Notes: generated by a model from the sequence alone, not told the origin. A stretch of DNA of 64,000 nt from Halichoerus grypus (GCF_964656455.1 NC_135717.1:10259033-10323032), one strand, 5' to 3'. Positions 41,801-53,070 are shown, counted from the stretch's first letter. Translations and numbers: made by a program.

Positions 41801-42369
41801 CCACCCCATAATTTTTACATTTCATCTCCTTTTTGTAGAATCACGTTACTACTGCCATGTGTCCTAATTTATTCTCTGGGCAGTCATTTTCCGGCTGTCT
41901 TCCCTGCTCTAAGCTTTATGATGGCAGAGATGGTGTGGAGCGGGCTCACCGTGGTGCCCGAGTACTTACCCCAGAGCCGGGACGGGCGTTCTGCTCACTG
42001 GGAGCCGCCTGGATGCATGAATCAATCACACTCACTCACCCCTCCTGGGAGCAGAACCTGCATGATCCCTTAGCTCTCAATCCTCCTTCCACGTGATTCC
42101 AGTCATCTTGCCCCCCGGCCTTGCCTCCACCCCCAGAATCCCTTATGGGGGAACCATGACAGGTGCCTCGGCCGGCTCCTTCACCATTAAAGCTTGCTTT
42201 GTTTATTTCTGGTCAAGTGTTTGGACTCCAGAAGCCCTAGATTTCACACCCATGTCCCTGAAACAGCCCACCTGATGCAGGGGATAGGATTCAGGAGAAA
42301 TGTTAGGGGCCAGAGAGGCAGAGGAGGCGGCTCCGAGGGGCCCCAAAAGCACTCTGCGTTGCTCACACT

Positions 42370-42596
42370 TCTGCAGATTATGGTCCAAACGCTACTATAT
42401 ACCAAATGTTTACAATGTCACAGCCATTAGGCAAGACTCTCTGTATGCTGTTAATCCTCACAGCCCTGCCAAGTAAACAGCGTTCCTTCCTTCCACGGAT
42501 GAAGAAGCTGAGGTTCAGAAAGATCAAGGGCTAGATCCGGGGTTACACAACCGGGAAAAACTAAGCACCAAGCCAGGATTCAAAGCAAAGATTCAA
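42370..42596 (-). mobile_element. MIR, antisense
   Basis: GAAGAAGCTGAGGTTCAGAA, GGGGTTACACAACCGGGAAA and ACCAAGCCAGGATTCAAAGC are in antisense MIR order. Confidence 0.65.
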
Positions 42597-42744
42597 GGGG
42601 CGCCTGGCTGGCTCAGTCAGAGGAACCTGCAACTCTTGACCTCCAGGTCATGAGTTCGAGCCCCATGGTGGGTGTAGCGATTACTTAAATAAAGAAGTAA
42701 ATAAACTTGGGGGGTGGGGGGAAAGTGCTTAAAAAAAAAAAAAA
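42597..42744 (+). mobile_element. Short-type Can-SINE
   Basis: GGGGCGCCTGGCTGGCTCAG, GAGTTCGAGCCCCATGGTGG and TGTAGCGATTACTTAAATAA are present. GCAAAGATTC repeats on both sides. Confidence 0.92.
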
Positions 42745-42982
42745 GGCAAAGATTCGAGCCACCAGGTCCACCCCAGGGTGGATCTTGTACCCAATTTCCC
42801 TTCCTGGAGGGAATGGGAAAGCAGCGGGCACCTTCAGGCTGGGGGAAGCTTCTCTTCCGGTTTTCCCCTTGTTTAAAGAACACAGGTTCATTTGAAAAGG
42901 AAGAAATGAGTACCAACTAGTTCAGGCTTGCTCAGAACACACACTGCAGGAAAGGGACATCAACAGGAGGCCAGGACTGGAG

Positions 42983-43366
42983 GGACACACTCACACACAC
43001 ATATACACAGCCACACACTCACACATACACAGTCACACACACACACACACACACGGTCTCATGATACACACACGCACACTCACAACAATCACACCCACCC
43101 GCACATATGTAGTCACACTCACGCATATGCTCACAAACATACACTCATGCACGCGCATGCACACACACAACACACAATCACACACAGTCACACTCATGCA
43201 TATACAGTCACACACATACACACACATTCACACTCGTGCACGTGCACGTACACACAACACATGGTCACACTCACACTGGCCCAAACACGCACGTACTCAC
43301 ATATGCACACTCACAGATAGACTCGCACACATACGTGCATGCAGACGCACACTCAAGCACACTTAA
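42983..43366. repeat. Complex CA-rich microsatellite cluster
   Basis: About 380 bases are built of (CA)n with regular TCACACT, CATATGCA and TCATGCA interruptions. Pure runs are short; the longest is near 43032-43052. Open frames across it are compositional artefacts. Confidence 0.95.
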
Positions 43367-43982
43367 AAACTTCTTAATTAGAGGAGGTGTCACAATCCCC
43401 AATTGCAGTGTAGTGCTTGGCTTGCAGATATTCAGAAATTGGCTTCTGGAAAAAGAAAATGCAGCATCGAGGAGCAAGCTCAGCCACAGATCTGAGCATG
43501 CGCCGTCCGTGCTCATGCTCGCCTCTTCCGGCCTCTGCTGCCCCAGGAGGAAAGCCACAGGCCTCCCCCCGGCATCCAAGGCCCAGCCCCCAACACCTTC
43601 TTATCTCCCAGTGTGCCTTGGGCTCCAAACAAACCATGTCCTCACTGTCCTCAGAACATTCTAGAGCTTCTCATACCCCACACCTCTGCCCAGGCCTTCT
43701 GCCTCATGGACCCTTCCCCTTTCCTTTGCCTGACAAGGGTCTGTCCTGCCTTATGATCCAGTGGAAAGGTCCTCTGGAGGCCATCCCAACCCAGTAGGTG
43801 TTCTCAGACCCCAGGTGCTCTCAACACCCTGCGCCATCGTCCCTTGAAAAAGATACTGAACACACGGCCTAAAACACGAGCTCCTAATATCTCCTAAATA
43901 TCCCCCAGCAAGAAGAATATTCTTTTGTTCTCTGTAGCCTTGCACACGTAATGCTATGAAGTCTGTTCGGATCCTCTGCCCA

Positions 43983-44183
43983 TTTTTTTTTTTTTAAAAG
44001 ATTTTATTTATTCATTCGAGATACAGAGAGAGCGAGAGCATGAGCAGGGGGAGAGGCAGAGGGAGAGGGAGAAGCAGGCTCCCCGCCGAGCCAGGAGCCA
44101 GACGTGGAGCTTGATCCCAGGACCCTGGGATCATGACCCGAGCCGAAGGCAGACGCTTAACAACTGAGCCACCCAGGCGCCCC
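43983..44183 (-). mobile_element. Can-SINE, first of a head-to-tail pair
   Basis: It ends CCACCCAGGCGCCCC at 44183 and is followed directly by a second copy. The duplication CTCTGCCCATTTTTTT lies left of this copy and right of the second, so both sit within one target-site duplication. Confidence 0.93.
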
Positions 44184-44382
44184 TCATTTTTTTTTTTAAG
44201 ATTTTATTTATTTATTTGACAGAGACAAAGCGAGAGAGGGAACACAAGCAGGGGGAGTGGGAGAGGGAGAAGCAGGCTTCCCGCTGAGCAGGGAGCCCGA
44301 TGCGGGGCTCGATCCCAGGACCCCAGGATCATGACCTGAGCCAAAGGCAGACGCTTTAACGACTGAGCCACCTAGGCGCCCC
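44184..44382 (-). mobile_element. Can-SINE, second of a head-to-tail pair
   Basis: It runs from a T-run to CCACCTAGGCGCCCC, and CTCTGCCCATTTTTTTT follows. Confidence 0.93.
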
Positions 44383-44515
44383 ACTCTGCCCATTTTTTTT
44401 AATTGGATTTTTTGCTATTGAGCTGTATGAGTTCTTTAGATATTTTGGATACTAATCCCTTATCAGATATATGATTTGCAAATATTTTCTCCCACTCAGG
44501 AGGTTGTTGAAGTCT
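44383..44515 (-). mobile_element. L1 fragment, antisense
   Basis: CTGCCCATTTTTTTTAATTGG, GAGTTCTTTAGATATTTTGG and CCCTTATCAGATATATGATT are L1 landmarks in antisense. The Can-SINE pair before it inserted into this element. Confidence 0.75.
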
Positions 44516-44703
44516 TTTTTTTTTTTTTTTTTGGTCTCTGATGTCCTTCCCAATGCGCTTTCCCTGCTCTGCCCTCCTGTGCAGTCCTGTAGTTGGCCCG
44601 CCCTGCGGCCGCAGTCTGCTTCTAGCTCCTTTGCTTCTGGTTCTTTCCTTCTCTCTCTCTCTTTTGCTACTGCCCCACCTCTTATCAAAAGAGATGCTCC
44701 TAG

Positions 44704-44824
44704 GGGCCCCTGGCTGGCTCAGCCGGGAGATCATGTGACTCTTGATCATAGGGTCATGAGTTCGAGCCCCAAGTGGGCATAGAGTTTACTTAGTAAAAGA
44801 TTTTTTTTTTTTTTTAAAGAGAGA
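44704..44824 (+). mobile_element. Short-type Can-SINE
   Basis: GGGGCCCCTGGCTGGCTCAG and GAGTTCGAGCCCCAAGTGGG are present. AGAGATGCTCCTAG repeats on both sides. Confidence 0.92.
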
Positions 44825-45186
44825 GAGATGCTCCTAGTGCTCTGGGTGAGCTCACACACTCACAACACCCATTAGGTGAGGGGCTTCCTCTGCTCCGGGA
44901 CCTTGGGCATCCTCAGGGCTTCCTCAGGGCAGCCTCAGGGCCTCAGCACTGTGGTTCCCTGGGTCCAAAGGAAGAGAAGAGTTTGAAGAAAATCTGGAAA
45001 CAGGGAAGGGACTGCAGAGCTTAGGGGAGTTAGCTGCTGTGTCTTCAGTAGATCTGGGAGACATGGCCTCTTGTGTTGGCTGTCAAGGGCAGGAGATCGA
45101 AGTGACGACCGTGTCTTCCCAAAAGGCCATGAGCCCTTTGGAGAGACAGTTCATTGGCTCATCTGGTCATTAAACAAGCATTCATA

Positions 45187-45371
45187 GGGGTGCCTGGGTG
45201 GCTCAGTCGTTAGGCATCTGCCTTCGACTCGGGTCATGATCCCAGGGTCCCGGAATCGAGTGTTGCGTCAGGATTCCTGCTCAGCAGGGAGCCTGCTTCT
45301 CCCTCTGCCTGCCGCTCCCCCTGCTTGTGTTCCCTCTCTCTCTGACAAATAAATAAACAAAATCTTTAAAC
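45187..45371 (+). mobile_element. Can-SINE
   Basis: The head is GGGGTGCCTGGGTGGCTCAG. The tail is AAATAAATAAACAAAATCTT. Confidence 0.94.
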
Positions 45372-45605
45372 CAATCCATCAATCAATCACTCTGGTTGCT
45401 GTGAGAATATAAAGCATTCCTACAACTCTCCAGAACACAACAGAAAACACACAACCCAGTTAAAAATAATGGGCAAAGGGCTGAAGTGGACATTTCTCCA
45501 AAGAAGATATGCAAATGGCCAATAAGCACAAGAGGTATTCAACATCATTAGTCATTAGGGGAATAGAAACCAAAACCACTCAAGTTACCACTTCACACCC
45601 ACTAG

Positions 45606-46507
45606 TGTGAGCAGAAAGAGTTAGGGGTCCCCGGAAAAAAGAAAGATGAGGCATGGCTTTTTTTTTTTTTTTTAAGATTTTATTTATTTATTTGAGAGTA
45701 GAGAGAGAGAGCAAGCACGAGCAGGGGTGAGAGGCAGAAGGAGAGGGAGAGGGAGAAGCAGATTCCCTGCTGAGCAGGGAGCCCTATGCGGGGCTCGACC
45801 CCAGGACCCTGAGATCATGACCTAAGCTGAAGGCAGGTGCTTAACCAACTGAACCACCCAGGCACCCATAGGCATGGCTTTCTTGACATAAGATACGTCA
45901 TTTTAGGGCCCACAACCCCTAACCCCCGCCACTTTACGATCTATGCCTGACCAGCACTATTTGCCCAAAGCATATTGCTTGCAGAACTTCCGGGAATATC
46001 TTGCAAATTGCAGAATAGGCCCCGGTAGATAATGATTTCTTAAGGGAACAAAAGAATGTAAGAACAAACTGCCACTGTCAGACCAGGAGATAGCCTAATC
46101 ATATCAGGGACAATAAATCAGTGGTAAAGCTCCCAGTGCTGATTCAAAAGTAAAGATTGACCTGACACACATTCTTGACTTATCTCTACCAGATTAAAAC
46201 TCAAATGGAGGCGCAGAATTGGCGATGCCGACCCTTGCTGGCCCTCATGCCTTGACCTGGACGGACAGATCACCTTAAGATGACTTTTGCCCCAATTCCT
46301 TGCTGAATTCCCCGTTGCGCAAGCCCCTTTGTGAATCTGTATGCATGCCCAGCTTAAAACTTCCAGTTCTGTGGCTCCAGGAGACGCCACTTTGGGAAAT
46401 GGGTCCAGTGTCCTTCACTTGTTGCAGGCAAAACACTTGCTTTTCCTATTCTTTGGCTCGGTTGTCTTTCGACACCCACCAAGAGGCGAGCCCAGTTACG
46501 GGTAACA
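45606..46507. mobile_element. Solo endogenous-retrovirus LTR with CTAG target duplication
   Basis: The insert begins TGTGAGCAGAAAG and ends GGGTAACA, with the usual TG...CA ends. It is flanked by CTAG at 45602-45605 and 46508-46511, and the L1 sequence resumes exactly after it. A 4-bp duplication is typical of gammaretrovirus-like (ERV1) insertions. With the Can-SINE inside removed it is about 680 bp. No internal viral genes are present. The family is not named. Confidence 0.82.
45661..45869 (-). mobile_element. Can-SINE inside the solo LTR
   Basis: A perfect 12-bp duplication AGGCATGGCTTT lies at 45649-45660 and 45870-45881. Confidence 0.96.
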
Positions 46508-46693
46508 CTAGGATGGCTGTTATAAAAAAAATAAAACAGAATAAAATAAAATAAAATAAAACAGGACAACAAGTGTTGGCGAGCATGTGGGGAAACTGGA
46601 ACCTTCATGCATTGCTGGTGGGAATGTAAAATGATGGTGCAACTCCTGCGGGAAACAACCTCTCAAAAAGCTAAACACAGAATTGTCATATGA

Positions 46694-47061
46694 CCCGATG
46701 TGATACTGTCATCTAATAAAAAATATGTATTTCGGTTTTCACCTGCATTCCTGATACCAGCACCTAAAATCCTTGGAACTTTCTGATAAGAGCAACAAAG
46801 GTGTGTTTTGTTATTCGTAACAACCTTCAACCACACCCAAATTTATGATAATGAAGTGGCTTTTGGAAAGCCCCTAAAGATGGCCCTGTCCTGACTCCCG
46901 CGGAAGAGATGGGGCTAGAGATTGAATTAATCACCAACGTCAATGGTTTAATCACTCATGCCTATGCCTAGTTTTGGAAAAACCCCACATTATCTGGTGA
47001 CCCGGAAGCATAGACCAGAAGTATAATTTTAGTGGAGAATAGCAGAGTGGTCCCTTGTCAC
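46694..47061. mobile_element. Probable second LTR-type fragment within the L1
   Basis: This sequence does not belong to the L1 that flanks it. GAATTAATCACCAACGTCAA and GGTTTAATCACTCATGCCTA resemble a familiar ancient mammalian LTR. ACCC occurs on both sides. The exact ends and family are unsure. Confidence 0.5.
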
Positions 47062-47580
47062 CCAGCAATTCTGCTCTAGGTATATACCCTAAAGAATTGG
47101 AAGCAGGGACTCAAACAACAGATATCGGTACACCCACGTTCATTTGTGGTATCATTCACAGTAGCCAGAAGGCAGAAACAACCCAAGTGTCCACCCACGG
47201 ATGAATCGATAAGCCCAATACAGTCTAGCCACACAATGGAATATGATTCGGCCGTAAGCGGGAATGACACCTGCTACAACACGGGAGCTCTTTGAAAACA
47301 TGCTATGTGAAAGCTGTCAGACAGAAAAGGACAGATAGGGTATGGTTCCACTTGGATGAGGTATTGAGAACAGGCAAATTCACAGAGACAGTAAACAGAT
47401 TAGAGGTTACCAGGGGCTGGGAGGGGAGGAGGAAGAGGGGAGAATTACTGTTTAATGGGGACAGAGTTTCTGCTTGGGATGATGAAAAAGTTCTAGAAAT
47501 AGTGGTGATGGTTACACAACATCAGGAATGTACTTAATGCCACTGAGTTGTGCACCGAAATGGTAAATGTTATGCTATAT

Positions 47581-47760
47581 CTTTTTAAAGATTTTATTTA
47601 TTTATTTATTTATTTAAGACAGACAGACAGACAGAGAGCATAGGCAGAAGCAGACTCCCCAATGAGCAGGGAGCCCGATGTAGGGCTCGATCCCAGGACC
47701 CTGGGATCATGACCTGAGCTGAGGGCAGACGCTTAACCAACTGAGCCACCCAGGCACCTC
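47581..47760 (-). mobile_element. Can-SINE in the L1 3' UTR
   Basis: It runs from TTTTTAAAGATTTTATTTAT to GAGCCACCCAGGCACC and contains a (GACA)n run near 47620. Confidence 0.93.
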
Positions 47761-47796
47761 CACGTTATTATATTTTTACCACAATAAAAAAATTCT

Positions 47797-48000
47797 TTTT
47801 TTTTTAAGATGTATTTATTTATTTATTTGAGAGAGAGAGAGCCGGGGGAGTGGCAGAGGGAGAGGGAGAACCCACAGACAGACTCCCCGGCTGAGCGTGG
47901 AGCCCAATGCGGGGCTGGATCCCAGGACCCGTGGAGAACACGACCTGAGCCAAAACCAAGAGTTGGTCACTTAACTGACTGAGCCACCCAGGTGCCCCCC
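47797..48000 (-). mobile_element. Can-SINE
   Basis: It runs from a T-run and AAGATGTATTTATTTATTTA to CCACCCAGGTGCCCC, and sits at the A-tail of the L1 before it. Confidence 0.92.
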
Positions 48001-48080
48001 CAAAATTATATATATATATATATATATTTTTAAAACATAGCCTAAATGCTCCATGTTTATTCTGTTTTTATTTTTATTTT

Positions 48081-48274
48081 TATTTTTTTTAAAGATTTTA
48101 TTTATTTGACAGAGAGAGACAGCGAGAGAGGGAACACAATCAGGGGGAATGGGAGAGGGAGAAGCAGGCTCCCCGCTGAGCAGGGAGCCCAATGTGGGGC
48201 TCGATCCCAGGACCCTGGGATCATGACCTGAGCAGAAGGCAGACGCTTAACGACTGAGCCACCCAGGCGCCCCC
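48081..48274 (-). mobile_element. Can-SINE
   Basis: It runs from AAAGATTTTATTTATTTGAC to CCACCCAGGCGCCCC. CCCAAAATTATAT recurs to its right and before the preceding (TA)n at 48000-48025. Confidence 0.93.
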
Positions 48275-50610
48275 CAAAATTATATTTTAAAGCACCGTGG
48301 CTGCTGTGTGGAGGAGAATGGTGCCTTCTAGATTAGCCCCCGGTCATCAAAATAAAATTCCCTCCTTCCCTTTTTCCCACCACGCACACATGCTGGTAAA
48401 AAGCGGTAGTATGAAGCCTACCATCCTAGGTTGGCCATTCGAAGACTCCCTCCTTGTCTCATCCTGAGCCCACCAGGTGATCTGAAGCCCCTCGGCACGC
48501 AGGTGGGCATCTGAGAGACCCAAGCTTGCCTTGATCCAACCCAACCCGCTGGTCCCGGGGAAGGAAGTCCCCCAGAACATTTCACGGCTCGTGAAGCTCA
48601 CCCCCAGCATTCTGGGGGCTGCCAGAGACAGCGTGGCTTTGTGGAGGGCTTCCCGTTGAGGATGGCAGGACCCCTGCTGGGTCTATGAGAAGTGCCACGA
48701 CAGCCGAGGCCACCACTGCAGCCCCCACAGATCCCCCAGCGGCCACTGGTGCCAGGAAGAGGAAGAAGGCATGTGCAGCGCCGAGTGGGGACTGAGTAGC
48801 TCTCCCTTTGAAGGAGGGAAGTGGAAATTCTCTCTTCCTAGATCATGGGGCTCCATTTTCACATATATATCCTCCACATGCCACCTTCCAGCCAGCTGCT
48901 CAAGGGCCCAGGAGTCCGGCTCCCCTCCCAGACCCGGGTCTGGCCCACGGAGGGTGTGCTTGGGCCAACTGTGATGAATGTATGGGGGCTAGAGGCCACA
49001 GACACCAGCCTGGGAGCCCAGAGAGGCCCAGCCACGGCCCAGGGTGACCCGCAGGAAGTCGGTGGCTGAGCCAGGATTGGCATGGGGTACACCCTCAGCC
49101 CTGCCTTCTCAGCTGGTGAGTCACACACAGGCCCTTTCCATGGGGAGTTTCTTCTTTTCTCCACTCTCCTCTCCTCCCTCGCTTCCCTTTCTGGAAAATC
49201 GGATTAGAACTTTGAAAGCTGAGCCGTCTTAGGATCGGGTTGCCAGATTTAGCAAATAAAAATACAGGATGTTCGGTTAAATGGAAATGTTCGATAAGCG
49301 ACCAAGAATTCTTGAGCGTAAATATGTTCTGTGTGATATGTGGGTCATAACCCAGTTCCGGAAAATGGCAGCCTCCCTCCTGGGGCTCCTCCAGAACCGG
49401 CCGGGCCCGGCCCAGCTGAGCTGCCGGCCCTTCCATGGCACACCTTTGTTTGATCCCAGAGGCTCTCTGCTTGTCCCTGGCTGCCGGAGGTTCGGCAAGC
49501 AGGAGCCGTCCAGACACCTGCCGCACGGTGTTGCAAGGGGAAATGAGGAAGCCGCCCAGACAGCCAGAGAGAACAGGAAACCCCTGGCTGCCACAAGAGA
49601 GGAAATCCTGCGGGGAGGCGGTTGGGGGGGTGGGGGAGAGGGGAGGCGGGTCCAAGACCATAGCCCTGTCGCCCCCAGCCCCTGGGCTGCACAGGGGCCC
49701 AGCACAGAGTGGGGGCCATGAAGGCTCCAGGAAGCAAAGAGCCACCGACTAAGAAGACATATGTCATGCCCACAGTCAGCAGCACAACACTGTGACTTGG
49801 TCTAGACCCTGCTCAGAGCCTATAAGGTGGGATCCAGCCACAAGCCCAGCAGGGAAAGGAGTGGAGGCCTGCCCCTGAAAGCAAGGACCCATGTCCGGGG
49901 AGCCCGGGATGAGCGCCGTGGGCCACAGCCATGCCCGGTCACAGGGCAGGGCGCCCCCCACCCCCGCCTTGCACCCCCAGGCCCCGGATCCCAGAGTCCA
50001 GCTTCCTCTGGCAACTTCCCTTCCTGACCAGGCTGCACCTGCCCCTCTGGGCCTCCCGTGCCCCGATGGGGTCCCAGTGGTCTCCCGAATGGCTGGGCCT
50101 CCACACCAAGGCCCGTGGGACAAATCTGGAGCTGGTCGTGTTGGCTCGAACAGCAGAGCCCTACTGATCCGCTCCATTTCCTCAGCCTGTCCACTCCCGG
50201 CTCCCTGCACTCGGCACGGTACCTGCCCCGGTCACTGAGGACCAGCTGGCCCTGAGCTGGAGCCGGCCGAGCGATAACCAGTGATTCCAGAATGTTCTGC
50301 CATTGTACCCTTTTCCTTTCTTCCTCTCCTATATATATATATTAGTGTGTTTGATTCTTCCTCTCTTTTTATAAGGTTTGTGGACATCATTATTATAGTG
50401 TGTCACAAAATTAACAAATGTTGGCTACAACGACGTAAACGGAGTAAAAAATAAAAGCTTCGTAACCTCTTCTTTGCCTCCAGTCTTACCCCTTGGGGTT
50501 CGCTGCCAATGTTAACAGTCAGATACACATCCTTCAACGTCATTAGGCTCACACAAGTACCCACACACATACACAACCCCTGACTTTTCTCTCTTTCTTC
50601 TTTTAAATGA
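48275..50610. other. Intergenic stretch with few repeats
   Basis: Apart from a probable DNA-transposon fragment at 49233-49350 and a short (TA)n near 50331-50342 I recognise no repeat here. It is GC-rich with no Can-SINE for over 2.3 kb, in the middle of the most Can-SINE-dense region. I see no conserved coding or splice structure. Confidence 0.6.
49233..49350. mobile_element. Probable MER-type DNA transposon fragment
   Basis: GGGTTGCCAGATTTAGCAAA and TAAAAATACAGGATGTTCGG resemble one arm of a palindromic non-autonomous mammalian DNA transposon. Confidence 0.5.
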
Positions 50611-50619
50611 GAACGGATT

Positions 50620-50800
50620 GGGGCGCCCAGGTGGCTCAGTCGGTTAAGCGTCTGCCTTCGGCTCAAGTCATGATCTCAGGGTCCTGGGATCGAGTCCTGC
50701 ATCGGGCTCCCTGCTCAGCGGGGCGTCTGCTTCTCCCTCCCCCTCTACCCCTCCCTGTGCTCGTTCTCACTCCCTCTCTCAAATAAATAAATAAAATCTT
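50620..50800 (+). mobile_element. Can-SINE
   Basis: The head is GGGGCGCCCAGGTGGCTCAG. The tail is AAATAAATAAATAAAATCTT. Confidence 0.94.
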
Positions 50801-50805
50801 TAAAT

Positions 50806-50809
50806 AAAT

Positions 50810-50845
<36 letters not shown>
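50806..50845. repeat. (CA)n(TA)n microsatellite in a Can-SINE tail
   Basis: About fourteen CA units are followed by about six TA units, directly after the A-rich tail of the preceding Can-SINE. Confidence 0.93.
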
Positions 50846-51078
50846 CCTTTTTCTTGGGGGACAACAAGCATGGGGTCACACGGTGAAGGGTGTTGCAGCC
50901 GCAAAGGCACATGGCCATGTCTCCATGCTTCCCCATCCTGACAGTGTGGCTTTGGTCCCCACAGTCACCAGATGGCTCTGCCCTCTACACACCGAGCCTG
51001 TGCTCCACCAGGAAGGAGAGAGAAGGCAACAGGGTACAGACACATAACAGCTGACTCTGATTAAAAGTGCATACATGT

Positions 51079-51288
51079 GGGGCACTTGGGTGGCTCAGTC
51101 GGCTAAGTGTCCCACTCTTGGTTTTGGCTCAGGTCATGATCTCAAGGTGGTGAGATCAAACCCCGCATCATGTTCCATGCTCAGCGGGGCGTCTGCTTGG
51201 GATCCTCTCCCTCTACCCCTCCCCCCCCACTTGCTCTCTCTCTCTCTCTCTCTCTCAAATAAAATTTTAAAAACTGTTTTTAAAAAAA
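51079..51288 (+). mobile_element. Can-SINE
   Basis: The head is GGGGCACTTGGGTGGCTCAG, with a (CT)n tract and an AAATAAAATTTT tail. ATACATGT lies left and right of it. Confidence 0.92.
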
Positions 51289-51289
51289 T

Positions 51290-51790
51290 GTATACATGTT
51301 ACTAGAAAACCAGAAAATCATTTTCTTTCCTGGGGATTCTGCTTCTATCTCATTAGCCAGAAGTACGTCCTGTGGTTGTGCCCAGCTGCAAGGGAAGCGA
51401 AGAAATCGAGATTTAGTTTCGAAGCTGGGAACACGGCCTGTGAATAAGGAGGAAGGGGAGGAGAGATGTTGGGGAGCCACATCCAGCAGCTCCTCCCACA
51501 GATACCGTCCGTGGGACTCTGCAACCGTTTTGCTCCCCACTCGATGGGTCATGAATCTTTCCGGATTCATGTCCAGGTTGACCTCACGGACCTACCCAAA
51601 ATGGTACAACAGTCCCACAGAATGGTATCGCCCTCCTTTCTAGTTATACCCAATATTTTCCTAAAGCAAAGGCAGGGGCGATAAACACCCTTGTAGATAC
51701 ATCCTTTGGTGCTGGTGCTTCTGTTTCTGAAGTTCAGATTTCCCCCAAAGTGGCTTACTGAGCGAAAGAGTGGTATGTCCGTTGCTCTCG
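51290..51790. other. Intergenic stretch without recognised repeat
   Basis: This is apparently single-copy sequence. I see no splice structure or conserved frame. Confidence 0.5.
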
Positions 51791-51850
51791 ATCACCATGG
51801 AACCATGACCCCAAAAGTTAATAGCTTAAAATAATAAATTCACTGGGGCT

Positions 51851-51977
51851 GGGGCACCTGGCTGCCTCAGTCGGTAGAGCATACAGCTCTTGATCTCAGG
51901 GTCGTGAGTTTGAGCCCTATGTTGGGCATAGAGGTTATTTTTTTAAAAATAAACTAAACTAAAATAAATAAATAAAC
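51851..51977 (+). mobile_element. Short-type Can-SINE
   Basis: GGGGCACCTGGCTGCCTCAG, GAGTTTGAGCCCTATGTTGG and GCATAGAGGTTATTTTTTTA are present. Confidence 0.9.
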
Positions 51978-52246
51978 TTACTGTCTAATATTGGTTCTGA
52001 GGGTCAAGAATCCAGGAGCAGCTGGAGGGATGGCTCTGGATCAGAGTGTCCCAGGAGATGGTACTCAAGCCGTGGTTGGACAGCCGTCATCTGCTGGATG
52101 GGGACAGGAGACTCTGCTTCCAAGCTCACTCGCGTGGCTGTTGGCCAGAGGCTTCACCCTCCCAGCACCTGCACCTCGCCAAGGGGCTACTTACAACGCG
52201 GCAGCATGCTTCCCCCCATAAGAGAGTGATTTAAGAAAGAAAATGA

Positions 52247-52445
52247 GGGGCACCTGGGTGGCTCAATCAGTTAAGCGTCTGACTCTCAATTTCAGCCCAG
52301 GTCATGATCTCAGGGTCATGCGATGGAGCCCCGAGTCAGGCTCCCCTGCTTCTCTCCCTCTCCCTCTGCCCTTCCCCCGTGTTCTCTCTCTCTCTCTCTG
52401 TCTCAAATAAATAAATAAAGCTTTAAAAGAGAGAGAGAGAGAAAG
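52247..52445 (+). mobile_element. Can-SINE
   Basis: The head is GGGGCACCTGGGTGGCTCAA. The tail is AAATAAATAAATAAAGCTTT followed by a (GA)n run. Confidence 0.93.
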
Positions 52446-52675
52446 TGAGCAAGGTAAGCAAGGTCTTGGGTAAGACAGAAGCCAGTCTGTTTTAGAACCT
52501 AATGTCATTGCTTCTGCCTTATGCTACTGATCACACAGAACAACCCTAGTACATACGCAGAAGGACCACACAAGTGTGTGAATACAAGGAGGCAGGGAAC
52601 GTTGGGGGCTATGTTCCCCCAGTGGCTGGCTATAGATATGTGAACACATATTCTTTTATGTTGCCTTTTTTCTTT

Positions 52676-52841
52676 GGGGAGAGAGAGAGAACGCGCACGT
52701 GTGCCCACAAGCGGGTTGGGGGAGGCAGAGGGAGAGGAAGCAGCAGGTTCCCTGCTCAGCGCGGGGCTCGATCCCGGGACCTTGGGATCATGACCTCAGC
52801 CGAAGGCAGACGCTTAGCCGACTGAGCCACCCAGGTGCCCT
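52676..52841 (-). mobile_element. Can-SINE, shortened at its 3' end
   Basis: The AT-rich tail is missing and it begins at the GAGAGAGAGA part. The tRNA-related end CCACCCAGGTGCCC is intact. TGCCTTTTTCTTT repeats on both sides with one T difference. Confidence 0.9.
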
Positions 52842-52871
52842 GCCTTTTTCTTTTTAAAAATATAATGTACT

Positions 52872-53070
52872 GGGCGCCTGGGTGGCTCAGTCGGTTAAGC
52901 GTCTGCCTTCGGCTCAGGTCATGATCCCAGGGTGCTGGGATCGAGCCCTGCATCGGACTCCCTGCTCAGAGGGGGGTCTGCTTCTTCCTCTCCCTCTGCC
53001 GTTCCCCCTGCTTGGGCTCTCTCGCTCTCTGTCAAATAAATAAATAAAATCTTTAAAAAAATAAAAAATA
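52872..53070 (+). mobile_element. Can-SINE
   Basis: The duplication AAAATATAATGTACT flanks it, the right copy at 53071-53085. Confidence 0.95.

Larger units (their letters stand above)
45395..47796 (+). mobile_element. L1 (old, L1M class) 3' region interrupted three times
   Basis: Pieces at 45395-45605, 46508-46693, 47062-47580 and 47761-47796 join into one L1 ORF2-end and 3' UTR sequence in sense orientation (AAAGAAGATATGCAAATGGC; AAGTGTTGGCGAGCATGTGG; TACAATGGAATATGATT-type segment; ACCACAATAAAAAAATTC end). The interruptions are a solo LTR (45606-46507), an LTR-like fragment (about 46694-47061) and a Can-SINE (47581-47760). It is a dead copy with no usable coding. Confidence 0.88.
51795..52640 (-). 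mobile_element. MLT1-like LTR, antisense, interrupted by two Can-SINEs
   Basis: TTAATAGCTTAAAATAATAA, ATTGGTTCTGAGGGTCAAGA, CCAAGCTCACTCGCGTGGCT, GTTGGCCAGAGGCTTCACC and GTGTGTGAATACAAGGAGGC run in the order of an ancient MaLR-type LTR across the two SINE insertions. Confidence 0.65.

Noticed and set aside
42928..43366. Open frames rich in His and Thr over the CA repeat
   Set aside because: They are direct translations of the microsatellite.
42983..43366. Regularly spaced words as a CRISPR-like array
   Set aside because: Units are irregular CA-rich words without unique spacers, and the DNA is mammalian.
45606..46507. Open frames in the solo LTR as possible retroviral genes
   Set aside because: A solo LTR has no gag, pol or env. 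The frames are short and are cut by the Can-SINE.
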